From Methylibium sp. NZG (GTDB lineage: Bacteria > Pseudomonadota > Gammaproteobacteria > Burkholderiales > Burkholderiaceae_C), in contig LGRD01000004.1 of assembly GCA_001263235.1 (NCBI GenBank), positions 124,001 to 188,000 of the forward strand: 64,000 nucleotides of DNA, written 5' to 3'. Numbering within the stretch: the stretch's first letter is position 1; each line of letters opens with the position of its first letter. The notes below the pieces were generated by a model. The model was given only the letters and a program-made list of their open reading frames with translations, did not search any database and was not told the DNA's origin. Below, in pieces: positions 26,901 through 36,237 of the stretch. A program made the translations under genes and the position numbers.

Positions 26901-28245
26901 GCGCCATCGCCAGCTCGGCCTCGTCGTACGGCTGGTCCACCAGCTTGCCGGCGCTGTAGTTGCTGTAGGCCGACATGTCGAAGTGGCCGTGGCCGCACAG
27001 GTTGAAGAGGATCACTTCCGACCGCCCCTCGCGCTTGCAGCGCAGCGCCTCGTTGATGGCACCCAGCACCGCGTGGTTGGCCTCGGGCGCGGGCACGATG
27101 CCTTCGCTGCGCGCAAACGTCACGCCGGCTTCGAAGCAGGCGTTCTGGTGGTAGGCCGTCGCCTCGATCAGCCCCAGCTCTTTCAAGTGCGACACCAGCG
27201 GCGCCATGCCGTGGTAGCGCAGCCCGCCGGCATGGAAGCCCGGCGGGGTGAAGGTGGAGCCCAGCGTGTGCATCTTCGTCAGCGGCGTCATGTGCGCGGT
27301 GTCGCCGAAGTCGTAGGCGTACTTGCCGCGCGTGAGCGACGGGCAGGCGGCCGGCTCCACCGCGACGATGCGGCGCTGCTTGGTCTTGCCACCGCCCCGC
27401 AGTTGCTGGCCGATGAACGGGAAGGCGATGCCGGCGAAGTTGGAGCCGCCGCCGGTGCAGCCGACGATCACGTCGGGGTCGTCGCCGGCCATCTCGAGTT
27501 GCAGCATCGCCTCCTGGCCGATGATGGTCTGGTGCATCAGCACATGGTTCAGCACCGAGCCGAGCGCGTACTTGGTGTCGTCGTTGGTGGCGGCCACTTC
27601 AACGGCTTCGGAGATCGCGATGCCGAGCGAACCCGGGTGATCCGGCCGCTGCGCCAGGATGGCGCGGCCGGCGTTCGTCTCGTTTGACGGCGACGCGATG
27701 CAGCGCGCGCCGTAGGTTTCCATCAGCGCGCGACGGTAGGGCTTCTGGTCGAACGACACCCGCACCTGGAACACCGTGACCTGGATGCCGAACAGCGCGC
27801 CTGCAAACGCCAGCGACGAGCCCCACTGCCCCGCGCCGGTTTCGGTTGCGATCTTCTTGATGCCGGCCTGTTGGTTGTACCAAGCCTGCGGGATGGCGGT
27901 GTTGGGCTTGTGCGAGCCGGCCGGCGACACGCCCTCGTACTTGTAGTAAATCTTGGCCGGCGTGCCCAGCGCCTTTTCCAGGCGGTGCGCGCGGAGCAGC
28001 GGCGACGGGCGCCACAAGCGAAACACGTCGCGCACCGGCTCGGGGATCGGCACCTCGCGCTCGGTGCTGACCTCTTGCATGATGAGCTCCATCGGGAACA
28101 GCGGCGCCAGGTCGTCGGGGCCCACCGGCTGCATCGTGCCCGGGTGCAGCACCGGCGGCGCGGCCTTCGGCAGGTCGGCGGCGATGTTGTACCAGTGCTT
28201 GGGCATCTTGCTCTCGTCGAGCAGGAACTTGGTCTGGGTGCTCAT
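26872..28245 (-). CDS. TrpB2-type (TrpB-like) pyridoxal-phosphate-dependent synthase
   Basis: The protein has 457 residues from the ATG at 28245. It has the PLP lysine in GVSPAGSHKPNTAIPQ and the cofactor phosphate-binding loop GCTGGGSNFAG. The longer N-terminus (MSTQTKFLLDESKMPKHWYN) and the RPSPLLRAHRLEKAL segment identify the TrpB2 form rather than the TrpB1 partner of TrpA. TrpB2 makes tryptophan from indole and serine, often without TrpA control. No trpA is nearby. Its start lies 145 bp from the serB stop, and its 3' end overlaps the LysR gene by 29 bp. Confidence 0.88.
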   Translation of the reverse strand: MSTQTKFLLDESKMPKHWYNIAADLPKAAPPVLHPGTMQPVGPDDLAPLFPMELIMQEVSTEREVPIPEPVRDVFRLWRPSPLLRAHRLEKALGTPAKIYYKYEGVSPAGSHKPNTAIPQAWYNQQAGIKKIATETGAGQWGSSLAFAGALFGIQVTVFQVRVSFDQKPYRRALMETYGARCIASPSNETNAGRAILAQRPDHPGSLGIAISEAVEVAATNDDTKYALGSVLNHVLMHQTIIGQEAMLQLEMAGDDPDVIVGCTGGGSNFAGIAFPFIGQQLRGGGKTKQRRIVAVEPAACPSLTRGKYAYDFGDTAHMTPLTKMHTLGSTFTPPGFHAGGLRYHGMAPLVSHLKELGLIEATAYHQNACFEAGVTFARSEGIVPAPEANHAVLGAINEALRCKREGRSEVILFNLCGHGHFDMSAYSNYSAGKLVDQPYDEAELAMALSGLPGVPA

Positions 28246-28390
28246 GGGTGTCCTTGGCGCAAGGTGGGGCCGACATAGCCCGGGGCCGGGGATCGTACGG
28301 CCGGCCGTGGCGGGCGCGAATGCTCGCTTGCCCGAGGCCGCATCGCAACGTGGCAGGTCGCAGCGCCGGCTCGCGCTGCGACGCTGTCGA

Positions 28391-29104
28391 TCAGCGCTGC
28401 AGCACCTCCAGCGCGCGGTCCATGCCACCCGCCATGATCGAGATCATGGCCTGCTCGGCCACCGCCGGCTTCGGGTGGTAGGCGATGCTCAAGCCCGCCA
28501 CCGCCATCATCGGCAGGTCGTTGGCGCCGTCGCCCACCGCAATCGCCTGCGTGGGCGAGATGCCCATCAGCTCGCACACTTCGAGTACCACGCGGCGCTT
28601 CTCGGCGCCGTCGACGATCTCGCCCCACGGCCGCTCCAGCAGCAGGCCGGTCAGGTGGCCGTCATGCACGTCGAGCATGTTTGCGCGCGCGAAGTCGAGC
28701 TTCAGGCGGTGGCGGATGCGTTCGCTGAAGAAGGTGAAGCCGCCCGACACGAGCAGCGTTTTCAGCCCCGCGTTTTGGCACGCTTGAACGAACGTCTCGA
28801 CGCCTGGGTTCAATTGCAGATGCCGTGCGTAAACCTGCTCCAGTGCTGTCACCGGCACGCCACGCAGCAGCGCCAGGCGGCGCCGCAGGCTGTGCTTGTA
28901 GTCGGCGATCTCGCCGCGCATCGTCGCTTCGGTGATGGCGGCGACCTCGGCCTTGCGGCCCACCACCTCGGCGATCTCGTCGATGCACTCGATGTTGATC
29001 AGCGTCGAATCCATGTCGAACGCGACCAGCTTGAAGTGGCTCAGGGCGAGCGGCGGCTGGATGCTTCGAATCAGCAGGCCGGGGGCGATTTGTGTGGCAG
29101 TCAT
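28391..29104 (-). CDS. serB: Phosphoserine phosphatase
   Basis: The protein has 237 residues. HAD-superfamily motif I is FDMDSTLINIECIDEIAE with the nucleophile Asp, motif II is TLLVSGGFTFF, motif III holds the lysine near EKRRVVLE, and motif IV is VGDGANDLPM. It removes phosphate from phosphoserine in the last step of serine synthesis, in the cytoplasm. The N-terminal ACT-like domain of longer SerB forms is absent, giving the short class. Upstream on the other strand is the acidic secreted protein. Confidence 0.93.
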   Translation of the reverse strand: MTATQIAPGLLIRSIQPPLALSHFKLVAFDMDSTLINIECIDEIAEVVGRKAEVAAITEATMRGEIADYKHSLRRRLALLRGVPVTALEQVYARHLQLNPGVETFVQACQNAGLKTLLVSGGFTFFSERIRHRLKLDFARANMLDVHDGHLTGLLLERPWGEIVDGAEKRRVVLEVCELMGISPTQAIAVGDGANDLPMMAVAGLSIAYHPKPAVAEQAMISIMAGGMDRALEVLQR

Positions 29105-29205
29105 GGTGGCGGCGAATTCTAGGGCCCGTGGTCATCTGGACTCGTCTGCGACGCCATGCCATCCTCAGGCTCCCAACTCAGTACACAAGAACCAGGAGTC
29201 GAAAG

Positions 29206-29748
29206 ATGCCCGTCACGCCGTTCAGCAGGACCATCGCCATGGCCATCGTCGTCAGCCTCGGGCTGATGCTGATGCAGGCGCCCCTGTCCGTCCAGGCCCG
29301 AGTCGTGGCCGACCTCGACGAGCTCAGCGACGACGAGCTCGACGAAGCCCTCGACGACGAACTCGACGACGACGATCTGGAGGATTGCGGGCTCACCGAC
29401 GCCAACGCCGAAGTCACCACCGAGCAGATGCTGCAGATCGTCATGTGCGCGCTGAGCGACGAAGGCGACGACGCAGCGGAGCAGGTCATCACCTGGGCCA
29501 AGCTCACCCGCGAAATGCAGGAGACCAACACCACCGTCCAGGCCGTGGTGTGGCGGGCCATTCTGCAGGCCGACGATGTCGCGTCGATTCGGGGCCGGCC
29601 GACGTGGGGGCTTGCGAAGGTCGGGGCCTGGGGTGCAGACATCGACCTCGCTGCCGTGGGCCGCGACGGGCGGCTCGCCCCGCCCAAGACCGTGGTGCCT
29701 TACGTCAAGCAGGAAGTCCGGTACGCGGTTGCCTCCAACCGGCGGTGA
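29206..29748 (+). CDS. Secreted protein with highly acidic N-terminal segment, function unknown
   Basis: The protein has 180 residues from the ATG at 29206, which follows an AGGAG site at 29193-29197. A signal peptide (about 1-30, cleavage after SVQA) precedes an Asp/Glu-rich block (about 35-62, nearly every residue D, E or L), then a helical domain with two cysteines (DCGL and VMCAL) that could form a disulphide. The acidic block resembles Ca2+- or metal-binding low-complexity regions but no known motif is complete. It is convergent with the caspase operon. I do not recognise a family. Confidence 0.5.
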   Translation: MPVTPFSRTIAMAIVVSLGLMLMQAPLSVQARVVADLDELSDDELDEALDDELDDDDLEDCGLTDANAEVTTEQMLQIVMCALSDEGDDAAEQVITWAKLTREMQETNTTVQAVVWRAILQADDVASIRGRPTWGLAKVGAWGADIDLAAVGRDGRLAPPKTVVPYVKQEVRYAVASNRR

Positions 29749-29763
29749 GCGCGCGTTGACCGG

Positions 29764-32700
29764 TCAGCGCAATCGGTCGGTCGTGCCAAGTTGCACCAGC
29801 GGAAGGAAGGTGTCGGCAGCCCACGCCCCGCCGATCTCGCCCAGCAGCGTGCGGATACGAAACGGCGCCGCCTGCAGATGAGGCTCACCAGGCCGGTCGG
29901 CGGCCTGCGCCGCCGCGATCTTGTGTGCTTCGTCCAGGGCCGCGCGCGCGGCCTTGGCGTTGCGCGCCTGCAGCTCGATCTTGCCCAGCGTCTCCAGATT
30001 CAGCATCAGCTCGGTCTGCCAATCGGCGTTGAGCGGCTCGGCGGCAGCCAGCGGCCGCACGAGTGACAGCGCCTTCCGCGTCACGGCGCGCGCGTCGTCG
30101 GCCCGCCACTCGTCCATCAGCAGCAGCGCGAGCCGGCCGTGGGCCACCAGCAGGTCGCGCAGCATGCCCTCGTCGCGCCCGCTGTCGCCGGGCCACGGGC
30201 CTTGGTCCAGCCGATCGGCGATGCGCAACGCGCGGGTGAAGTAGTCGATGGCTTGGGCGTTGGACGCTGCGGACGCGTGCGCATGAAGCGGCCCGCCGCC
30301 ATCGCCCGCTGGCGGTGTGTCGAACACGACGTTGCCCAGCGACATCAACGCGCGCGCATGATCGCGATGCGCTTGCGCGCTCGCGGGCTCGTGCGTGGTT
30401 CGCTGGCGGGCCACGCCCCTGGCCGCTTCGTAAGCTGCCTGCGCCTGCGCCAGCCGGTCGGTGGTCTTGTTCAGGTCGCCCAGCCGCATGTGGCTCACAA
30501 AGAGGTCGCGCAGCAGGATGGTGCTGCCCGGCTCCAGCGCCACCAGGCGCTCGTCGATCGCCAGCGACTGTTCGTACCACGTCAACGCGGCGGCCTGGTC
30601 GGCGGGCGTGTCGTCGTCCTTGGCCAGCGCGAGGTCGCCGAGCTTGCCGTAGCTGAACGACAGGTTGCGCAGCCAGTTCGGGTCGTGGGTGGCCAGCGGC
30701 TGCGCGATGCCGACGGACGCCTCGTACTTGCTGCGCGCGGCGGCGATGGCCTGGTTCTCGACGTCGATGTCCGCCAGCAGCACCAGCTTCCAGTACTGCG
30801 TGCTCGGGTCGTGCTGGGCGCCGACCTGGCTCAGCTTGGCGTGCAGTTCGCCGACCTTGTCGAGCAGGTCCTGCCGCACCTCTTGCGTGTTGGCCACCGT
30901 GCGCAGCTGGTTGACGATCTCGAACATCAGCCCGTCGGTGAAGCCGCGCGCCTCGTTCACCGTGTCGGTCGCGCGCGTCTTCTCGATCCAGGCCCAGCCT
31001 GCCAGCGACGCCAGGCTGATGCCGATGGCCGCGGTGACGCTCCAGCCGATGCGCGCACGCCGCTTCTTGCGCGCCACGCTCTTGCGGATGAAGCCGACCT
31101 CGCTGGCGTTGAACCACTGCATCGGATTCTTCAACTCGCCCTGCACGACGGGCAGATGGGGGTTGTTGTTCCACAGGAACTCGGTGTTGCCAGACACCGC
31201 GAACTCGTTCGCCGCGGCGTTGAGCTTGGCAGCCAGCATCAGCTTCTCGCGCTGGGCCTCGTGGATCCAGTCGTGCAGCGTTTTCCAGGCCCGCACCAGT
31301 GCGTCGTGCGCCGGCTCCACGTAGTCCGGGCCTTTGACGACGAGCCGCGCGCCGATCAGGCCTTCCATCACGGCGCTGACGCGCAGGTTCTCGGCCGGGT
31401 CGAAGTCGAGGTCGGCCAGCGGCACGCGTTTGCCTGCCAGGTCGCCTTCGACCGACACCATGCGCAGCAGGATCTTGCGCATGGTGTTGCGCTGCAACGG
31501 GTCGAACTGCGCATGCAGCGCATCACCCTTGGTGCGCAGCGCGCCCATCACGCCGCCGATCTGCGTGTAGTCGGTCTGGCGCAGGGCACGGTCGTCCTTG
31601 CCGCCGCGGATGTAGGCCTCGTAGAGTTCGCTCAGCGCGTACGAAAGCAGCGGCAACGCACCAGGCGCTTGCACCACCTCGCCGACGATCTCGTCCACCA
31701 GTTGCGGTGGCTCGAAGATCAGCACCTCCTGGATCGTCGGCATGACGATCACTTCCTTCAGCTCCTCCAGGCTGAACGGCGGCACGGTGCAGCGGCCGGT
31801 TTGCCAGTAGGCCTTGAGTGCGCCGCTGTTGAGCTGAGGTTCGAAGTCGGAGCGGACCGTCAGGATCACACGGTGGATGTGCTCGTCTTCGTCCAGCAGT
31901 TGGCGAAGTCGCGTGTCGAAGGCCTTGCGCTCATCGGCGTCGGCGCAGCGGGTGATGACTTCCTCGAACTGGTCGATCAGCAGCACCGCCGGGCGCTGGT
32001 CGGGCGGGCCGAAGGCGTCGGCAGGCGTCATTGATCGAGACTGCTGCAACGCCTGCTCCAGCGAGTCGAGCGGGTGCGCGCCTGGCCGCAGCACCGGCAG
32101 GATGCGGTGCCCCGCCTCGCGCAGCACCGGCAGCAGCCCAGCCTTGATGACCGACGACTTGCCTGTGCCCGACGGTCCGCTGACCACCAGCAGCTTGCTG
32201 GCCGCGGTCTTGGCGCACAGCTCGGCGATCACGCGGTCGCGGCCGTAGAACAGCAGCCGGTCTTCCTCGTCGAACGACGCCAGCCCCTTGAATGGATTGC
32301 GCTTGGGTGAGCCCTGCAAGTTGAGCCGGTGGCGCGGGTGCAGGAAGATGAACTCGCCCTTGTCGTGCTTCCTCAGCGGAAAGAAGCCCGGCGTCTGGCG
32401 CAAGTCCTGGCGGGCTTGTTCGCCGGCCTCGATGGTCTGCGGCTCGACCTGGTCGCGGATGTACGAATAGAGCTCGGTCGCGGTGATGACGCCGTCGCCT
32501 TCCACGTCGCCCTTCGCATCGGCCGCGCCGGCCAGGCCGGCGAACAAGGCCTTGGCAAACGGTGAGTGGTCGGTGTCGTCCTTGGCCGCGCCTCGTGCGC
32601 CGGTGGCCTTGCCGACGCCACGCACCACGTCGAGCGCTTTCTGGTCGTAGGCGGCTGAGGTGATGACCTGCCAGGCCGGGTCGGTGATGAAGCGGTCGAA

Positions 32701-33267
32701 ACGCTCCCGGTAGATCTTCTTCGGCATGAAGGCGCCCATCGCGCGGTAGCGGCTCGACCACTTGAAGGCGCCGGAGAAACAGCAGTCGAGGATCAACAGC
32801 AGGTGGCGGCAGGGCAGCGCGTCGAGCGCCTGCTGCAGGTCGGCCATCGGGATGAAGGTCTTCAGGTCCGTGAGGTCGCCGTCGGCGGGGATGATGTAGC
32901 CGGCCGGGCCGCCGTCACCGTCGCTGCCGCCTTCGCCCTCGCCCTCGCCACGGCCGCTGGCCGCGATGCCGTGACCGGCGAAGTAGAAGAGCACCCGGTC
33001 GTCCGGGCCCACCGCGGCGGGGAGTGTGTTGTGCAGCAAATTGCGGATGGCGCTACCGCTCACGTCGATCAGCGGCGGGTGCACCAGGAAGTGCTGCTGC
33101 GACGCCAGCACACGCGCCAATTGCAGCGCGTCGTCGACGGCGGTCTGCAGCGGCGATGCGTTCTGGTAGGCGTTGATGCCGATGATGAACGCATGGTGCT
33201 GCGCAAAGCGCAGCTGGGCGGGGTCGTTGGCGGGGAGCTCGGCCGGCTCCGGGTCTGTGCCCAACAC
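29764..33267 (-). CDS. Caspase-nSTAND protein with membrane helix and C-terminal helical repeats
   Basis: The protein has 1167 residues, starting at a GTG three bases after the stop of the preceding gene. The caspase-fold (C14-like) domain spans about 20-310: His99 in FAGHG and Cys163 in the DCCFSG box (the DxCxSG pattern). A loop at 254-265 (D-x-E-x-D-G-x-I-x-x-x-E) fits an EF-hand calcium loop. An nSTAND NTPase follows: Walker A GPSGTGKS at 364-371 and Walker B LLIDQFEE near 429-436, with a winged-helix-like end (EPAHDALVRAWK). One transmembrane helix lies at about 741-760, then repeated helices resembling TPRs to the end. The architecture suggests a sensor-triggered protease at the membrane. 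It is the last gene of the four-gene operon. A low-complexity GEGEGEGG insert (about 106-120) is absent from its paralogue. Confidence 0.8.
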   Translation of the reverse strand: MLGTDPEPAELPANDPAQLRFAQHHAFIIGINAYQNASPLQTAVDDALQLARVLASQQHFLVHPPLIDVSGSAIRNLLHNTLPAAVGPDDRVLFYFAGHGIAASGRGEGEGEGGSDGDGGPAGYIIPADGDLTDLKTFIPMADLQQALDALPCRHLLLILDCCFSGAFKWSSRYRAMGAFMPKKIYRERFDRFITDPAWQVITSAAYDQKALDVVRGVGKATGARGAAKDDTDHSPFAKALFAGLAGAADAKGDVEGDGVITATELYSYIRDQVEPQTIEAGEQARQDLRQTPGFFPLRKHDKGEFIFLHPRHRLNLQGSPKRNPFKGLASFDEEDRLLFYGRDRVIAELCAKTAASKLLVVSGPSGTGKSSVIKAGLLPVLREAGHRILPVLRPGAHPLDSLEQALQQSRSMTPADAFGPPDQRPAVLLIDQFEEVITRCADADERKAFDTRLRQLLDEDEHIHRVILTVRSDFEPQLNSGALKAYWQTGRCTVPPFSLEELKEVIVMPTIQEVLIFEPPQLVDEIVGEVVQAPGALPLLSYALSELYEAYIRGGKDDRALRQTDYTQIGGVMGALRTKGDALHAQFDPLQRNTMRKILLRMVSVEGDLAGKRVPLADLDFDPAENLRVSAVMEGLIGARLVVKGPDYVEPAHDALVRAWKTLHDWIHEAQREKLMLAAKLNAAANEFAVSGNTEFLWNNNPHLPVVQGELKNPMQWFNASEVGFIRKSVARKKRRARIGWSVTAAIGISLASLAGWAWIEKTRATDTVNEARGFTDGLMFEIVNQLRTVANTQEVRQDLLDKVGELHAKLSQVGAQHDPSTQYWKLVLLADIDVENQAIAAARSKYEASVGIAQPLATHDPNWLRNLSFSYGKLGDLALAKDDDTPADQAAALTWYEQSLAIDERLVALEPGSTILLRDLFVSHMRLGDLNKTTDRLAQAQAAYEAARGVARQRTTHEPASAQAHRDHARALMSLGNVVFDTPPAGDGGGPLHAHASAASNAQAIDYFTRALRIADRLDQGPWPGDSGRDEGMLRDLLVAHGRLALLLMDEWRADDARAVTRKALSLVRPLAAAEPLNADWQTELMLNLETLGKIELQARNAKAARAALDEAHKIAAAQAADRPGEPHLQAAPFRIRTLLGEIGGAWAADTFLPLVQLGTTDRLR

Positions 33268-33270
33268 CCC

Positions 33271-36237
33271 TCAGCGCCCCGGGGTGAGCGGGATCGACTC
33301 CCGCACGTCGTACTGAAACGCGTCGTTCGTGAACGAGAAGCCGAAGGGGTGGCCGAGCACGTCGGCGGCGTATGGAGGAGGCGGCTTCTTCTCGGCGTAT
33401 TGAAGGTACGACCAGCCCAGCCCGCCGACCAGCAGGCCACCGCCCGCGCGGACGAAGGCCTCGATCATCGGCACGTGGCGGGTGGCAAAGTCTTTCGGCG
33501 GGTTCCAGTCGCTGGCCCACCACAGGATGCCGGCAGTGCTCAGTTTGTTTTCAAGCGTGGCGGGGCTGGCCGTGGTCATCGACCAGCGGCGGCGTTTCAC
33601 GAACTCGCGCACGAGCGTCATCTCGCTCAGGCCCATGTAGGTGCCGGGCCAGAACACGATCGTCTGGCCACGCTCTTCCGACGGCGCGAGCCAGCGCAGC
33701 GCGTTCTCGGCGAAGACGAGGTTGTCGCTGCCGGGGCGGACTTCCGAGTCGCGCGTCAGCGCGTCGTGCGCGTACACGAGCACGCGGCCCGCGCCGAAGT
33801 GGCGGGCGACGATGAAGTCGCGCGAGCGCGGCGGCCCGTCGGCGTAACCAGGGATGTCTTCGGGGATGCGGCTGATCGGGATCCACGCTTGCCCGTCGGC
33901 CTGCGGCGCGGTGTCGCAGCCGGGGCGCACGCACACGCTGCCGGGTTGCCCGTCCTTCAGGGTGAGCTGCAGCGACGAGAACAGGCTCAGCAACACACGA
34001 ACTTTCTCGCGCTCGGCCTGCAGCAGCTTGTCGTTGCGCAGCGCGACGCTTCTGTCGATGAAGCGCATCTCGGCCGCGTTGAACCAGCGTTGCTCCGTGT
34101 CTTCCATGTCCATTTGCAGCATCGGCAGGTACGGGCTGTCGCTCCACAGCAGGCCGGCATCGCCCGACTGCGCAAAGTCGCGCGCCGCGGCGTTCAGCCG
34201 CGAGCCCTGGATGAGCTTGTCGCGACCGGCGTCGCGGATCCACTGGCGCAGCGTCTTCCACGCGCGCACCAGCGCGTCGTGCGTGGGCTCCACGTAGCGG
34301 TGGGCCCTTGCGTCGTCCTGCCCTTGCACGATCAGCCGCGCGTCGTCGAGGCGGTCGAGCACCGCGCTGACGAGCGGCGCCTCGGCGTCCGAGAAGTTCA
34401 AATCGTCCAACGGCACGCGTCGGCTGGCCAGGTCGCCCTCGACCGACACCATGCGCAGCATGATCTTGCGCAGCGTGTTGCGCGCAGGCGCGTCCAGGCT
34501 GTCCAGCAGCACGCCGGCCTGGGTGCTGAGCGCGCCCATCACGCCGCCGAGTTGCTCGTAGTCGCTTGCGCGCAAGGCGCGGTCGGCGCGGCCGCTGCGC
34601 TGGTAGGCCGCATACAACTCGCTCAGCGTGTACGACAGCAGCGGCAGCGCACCGGGCGACTGCACCACCTCGCCGATGATCCGGTCCACCAGTTCCGGCG
34701 GGTCGAAGATCAGCACCTCCTGGACCGTCGGCATCACGATCACCTGGCGCAATTCGTCCAGGCTGAACGGCGGTAAGGTGTAGCGGCCATTCGCCCACGC
34801 ATCCTGGAGCGCGCCGCTGCTGAGCTGCGGCTCGAAGTCGGAGCGCACGGTGATGATGAGGTGGGCGATCGTCGCGGTGTCGTCGAGCAGGTTGCGCAGG
34901 CACCGGTCGAAAGCTTGGCGCTCGGCGGGATCGGCGCAGCGGGAGATCAGCTCTTCGTACTGGTCGATCAGCAGCACGGCCTTGCCTGGTGATGCTTCGG
35001 CTGGCGCGCTATCCCTTGTGGAGCCCGACGCGCCACGCGGCTGCGCACGCATCGACTCCAACACCTGCTCCAACGCCACCATCGGCTGCGCACCCGGGCG
35101 CAGCGTCGGCATGATGTGCAGGCCGCTCGCGCGCAGCAGCGGCAGCAGCCCCGCCTTGATCACCGACGACTTGCCGGTGCCCGACGCGCCCACCACCACG
35201 ATCAAGCGGTTCAGCGGATCGTCGGCCATGGCCTTCAACGCCGCGATCACCCGGTCGCGCCCGTAGAACAGGTGCTTGTCGGCTTCGTCGAACGCGGCGA
35301 GCCCCTTGAACGGCGGCTGGTCGGCCGCGCGCGTCGGCAGGTTGAGCCGGTGCCGCGGGTGCAGGAACATGAACTCGCCCTTGTCGTGCCCCTTCAGCGG
35401 GAAGAAGCTGGGCGTCTGGCGCAGCCGCTCGCCTTCTTTCAAGGTGGCGGGCTCGACGAGGTCGCGGATGTGGCAATACAGCTCGCTGGCGGTGATCACG
35501 CCGTCGCCTTCGCGCTCGCTCTTGATGTCGGCCTTGCCTTCGAGCCCGTCGAACAACGCCAACGCAAACGGCGAGTGCTGTACCGAACCGTCGCTACTCG
35601 CCACGTCGCGAAAGCCGGTGGCCTTGCCTTGCAGCACGTCGAGCGCTTTCTGGTCGTAGGCGGCCGAGGTGATGATCTGCCGCGCCGGGTCGTGCGCGAA
35701 GCGTTTGAAGCGGTCCTGGTAGATGCGCTTGGGCGTCCACATGCCCATCGCACGGTGCAGGCTCGACCACTTGAAGGCGCCAGAGAAGCAGCAGTCCAGG
35801 ATCAGCAACAGGTGCCGGCAGGGCAGGGCGTCGAGCGCGGTTTGCAGCTCGGCCATCGCGATCAGCGAGTCGAGCTGGTCGGGTTGCGCATCGGCCGGCA
35901 CCAGGTAGCCGGCCGGGCCGTCGTCGCCGTCGGCCGCAATGCCGTGGCCGGCGAAGTAGAACAGCACGCGGTCGTCTGCGTCCACCTGCTGCGGCATCGT
36001 CTGCTGCAAGCACTCGCGCAGTTGGGCGCCGGTCGCGTCGAGCAGCGGCCCGTGCACCTCGAACTGGTGGTGCTTGCGCAGCACCTCGGCGAGCTTTGTC
36101 GCGTCGCCAACGGCCGTTTTCAGCGGCGAGATGTTGTTCTGGTACGCGTTGATGCCGACGATGAACGCGTGGTGCCGAGCAAAGCCGAGCGCCGCTCCGT
36201 CGGCACCGCCGGCGCCGCTTGCAGCGGACTCAGCCAC
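33271..36237 (-). CDS. Caspase-nSTAND protein with C-terminal GATase-like domain
   Basis: The protein has 988 residues from the GTG at 36237. That start overlaps the upstream TAG by one base and has an AGGTGAG site 6 bp before it. The first 640 residues are a paralogue of the next gene: His98 (FAGHG), Cys150 (DCCFSG), an EF-hand-like loop at 241-252 with Glu instead of Asp first, Walker A GASGTGKS at 350-357 and Walker B LLIDQYEE near 422-429. The C-terminal 200 residues differ: GAGRVLVYAHDALTRD and MIEAFVRAGGGLLVGG resemble the glutamine-amidotransferase-like fold found in ThuA/TCAF-type proteins. No clear membrane helix is seen. The two paralogues keep the same trigger modules but carry different C-termini, as expected for effector diversification. 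Confidence 0.78.
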   Translation of the reverse strand: MAESAASGAGGADGAALGFARHHAFIVGINAYQNNISPLKTAVGDATKLAEVLRKHHQFEVHGPLLDATGAQLRECLQQTMPQQVDADDRVLFYFAGHGIAADGDDGPAGYLVPADAQPDQLDSLIAMAELQTALDALPCRHLLLILDCCFSGAFKWSSLHRAMGMWTPKRIYQDRFKRFAHDPARQIITSAAYDQKALDVLQGKATGFRDVASSDGSVQHSPFALALFDGLEGKADIKSEREGDGVITASELYCHIRDLVEPATLKEGERLRQTPSFFPLKGHDKGEFMFLHPRHRLNLPTRAADQPPFKGLAAFDEADKHLFYGRDRVIAALKAMADDPLNRLIVVVGASGTGKSSVIKAGLLPLLRASGLHIMPTLRPGAQPMVALEQVLESMRAQPRGASGSTRDSAPAEASPGKAVLLIDQYEELISRCADPAERQAFDRCLRNLLDDTATIAHLIITVRSDFEPQLSSGALQDAWANGRYTLPPFSLDELRQVIVMPTVQEVLIFDPPELVDRIIGEVVQSPGALPLLSYTLSELYAAYQRSGRADRALRASDYEQLGGVMGALSTQAGVLLDSLDAPARNTLRKIMLRMVSVEGDLASRRVPLDDLNFSDAEAPLVSAVLDRLDDARLIVQGQDDARAHRYVEPTHDALVRAWKTLRQWIRDAGRDKLIQGSRLNAAARDFAQSGDAGLLWSDSPYLPMLQMDMEDTEQRWFNAAEMRFIDRSVALRNDKLLQAEREKVRVLLSLFSSLQLTLKDGQPGSVCVRPGCDTAPQADGQAWIPISRIPEDIPGYADGPPRSRDFIVARHFGAGRVLVYAHDALTRDSEVRPGSDNLVFAENALRWLAPSEERGQTIVFWPGTYMGLSEMTLVREFVKRRRWSMTTASPATLENKLSTAGILWWASDWNPPKDFATRHVPMIEAFVRAGGGLLVGGLGWSYLQYAEKKPPPPYAADVLGHPFGFSFTNDAFQYDVRESIPLTPGR

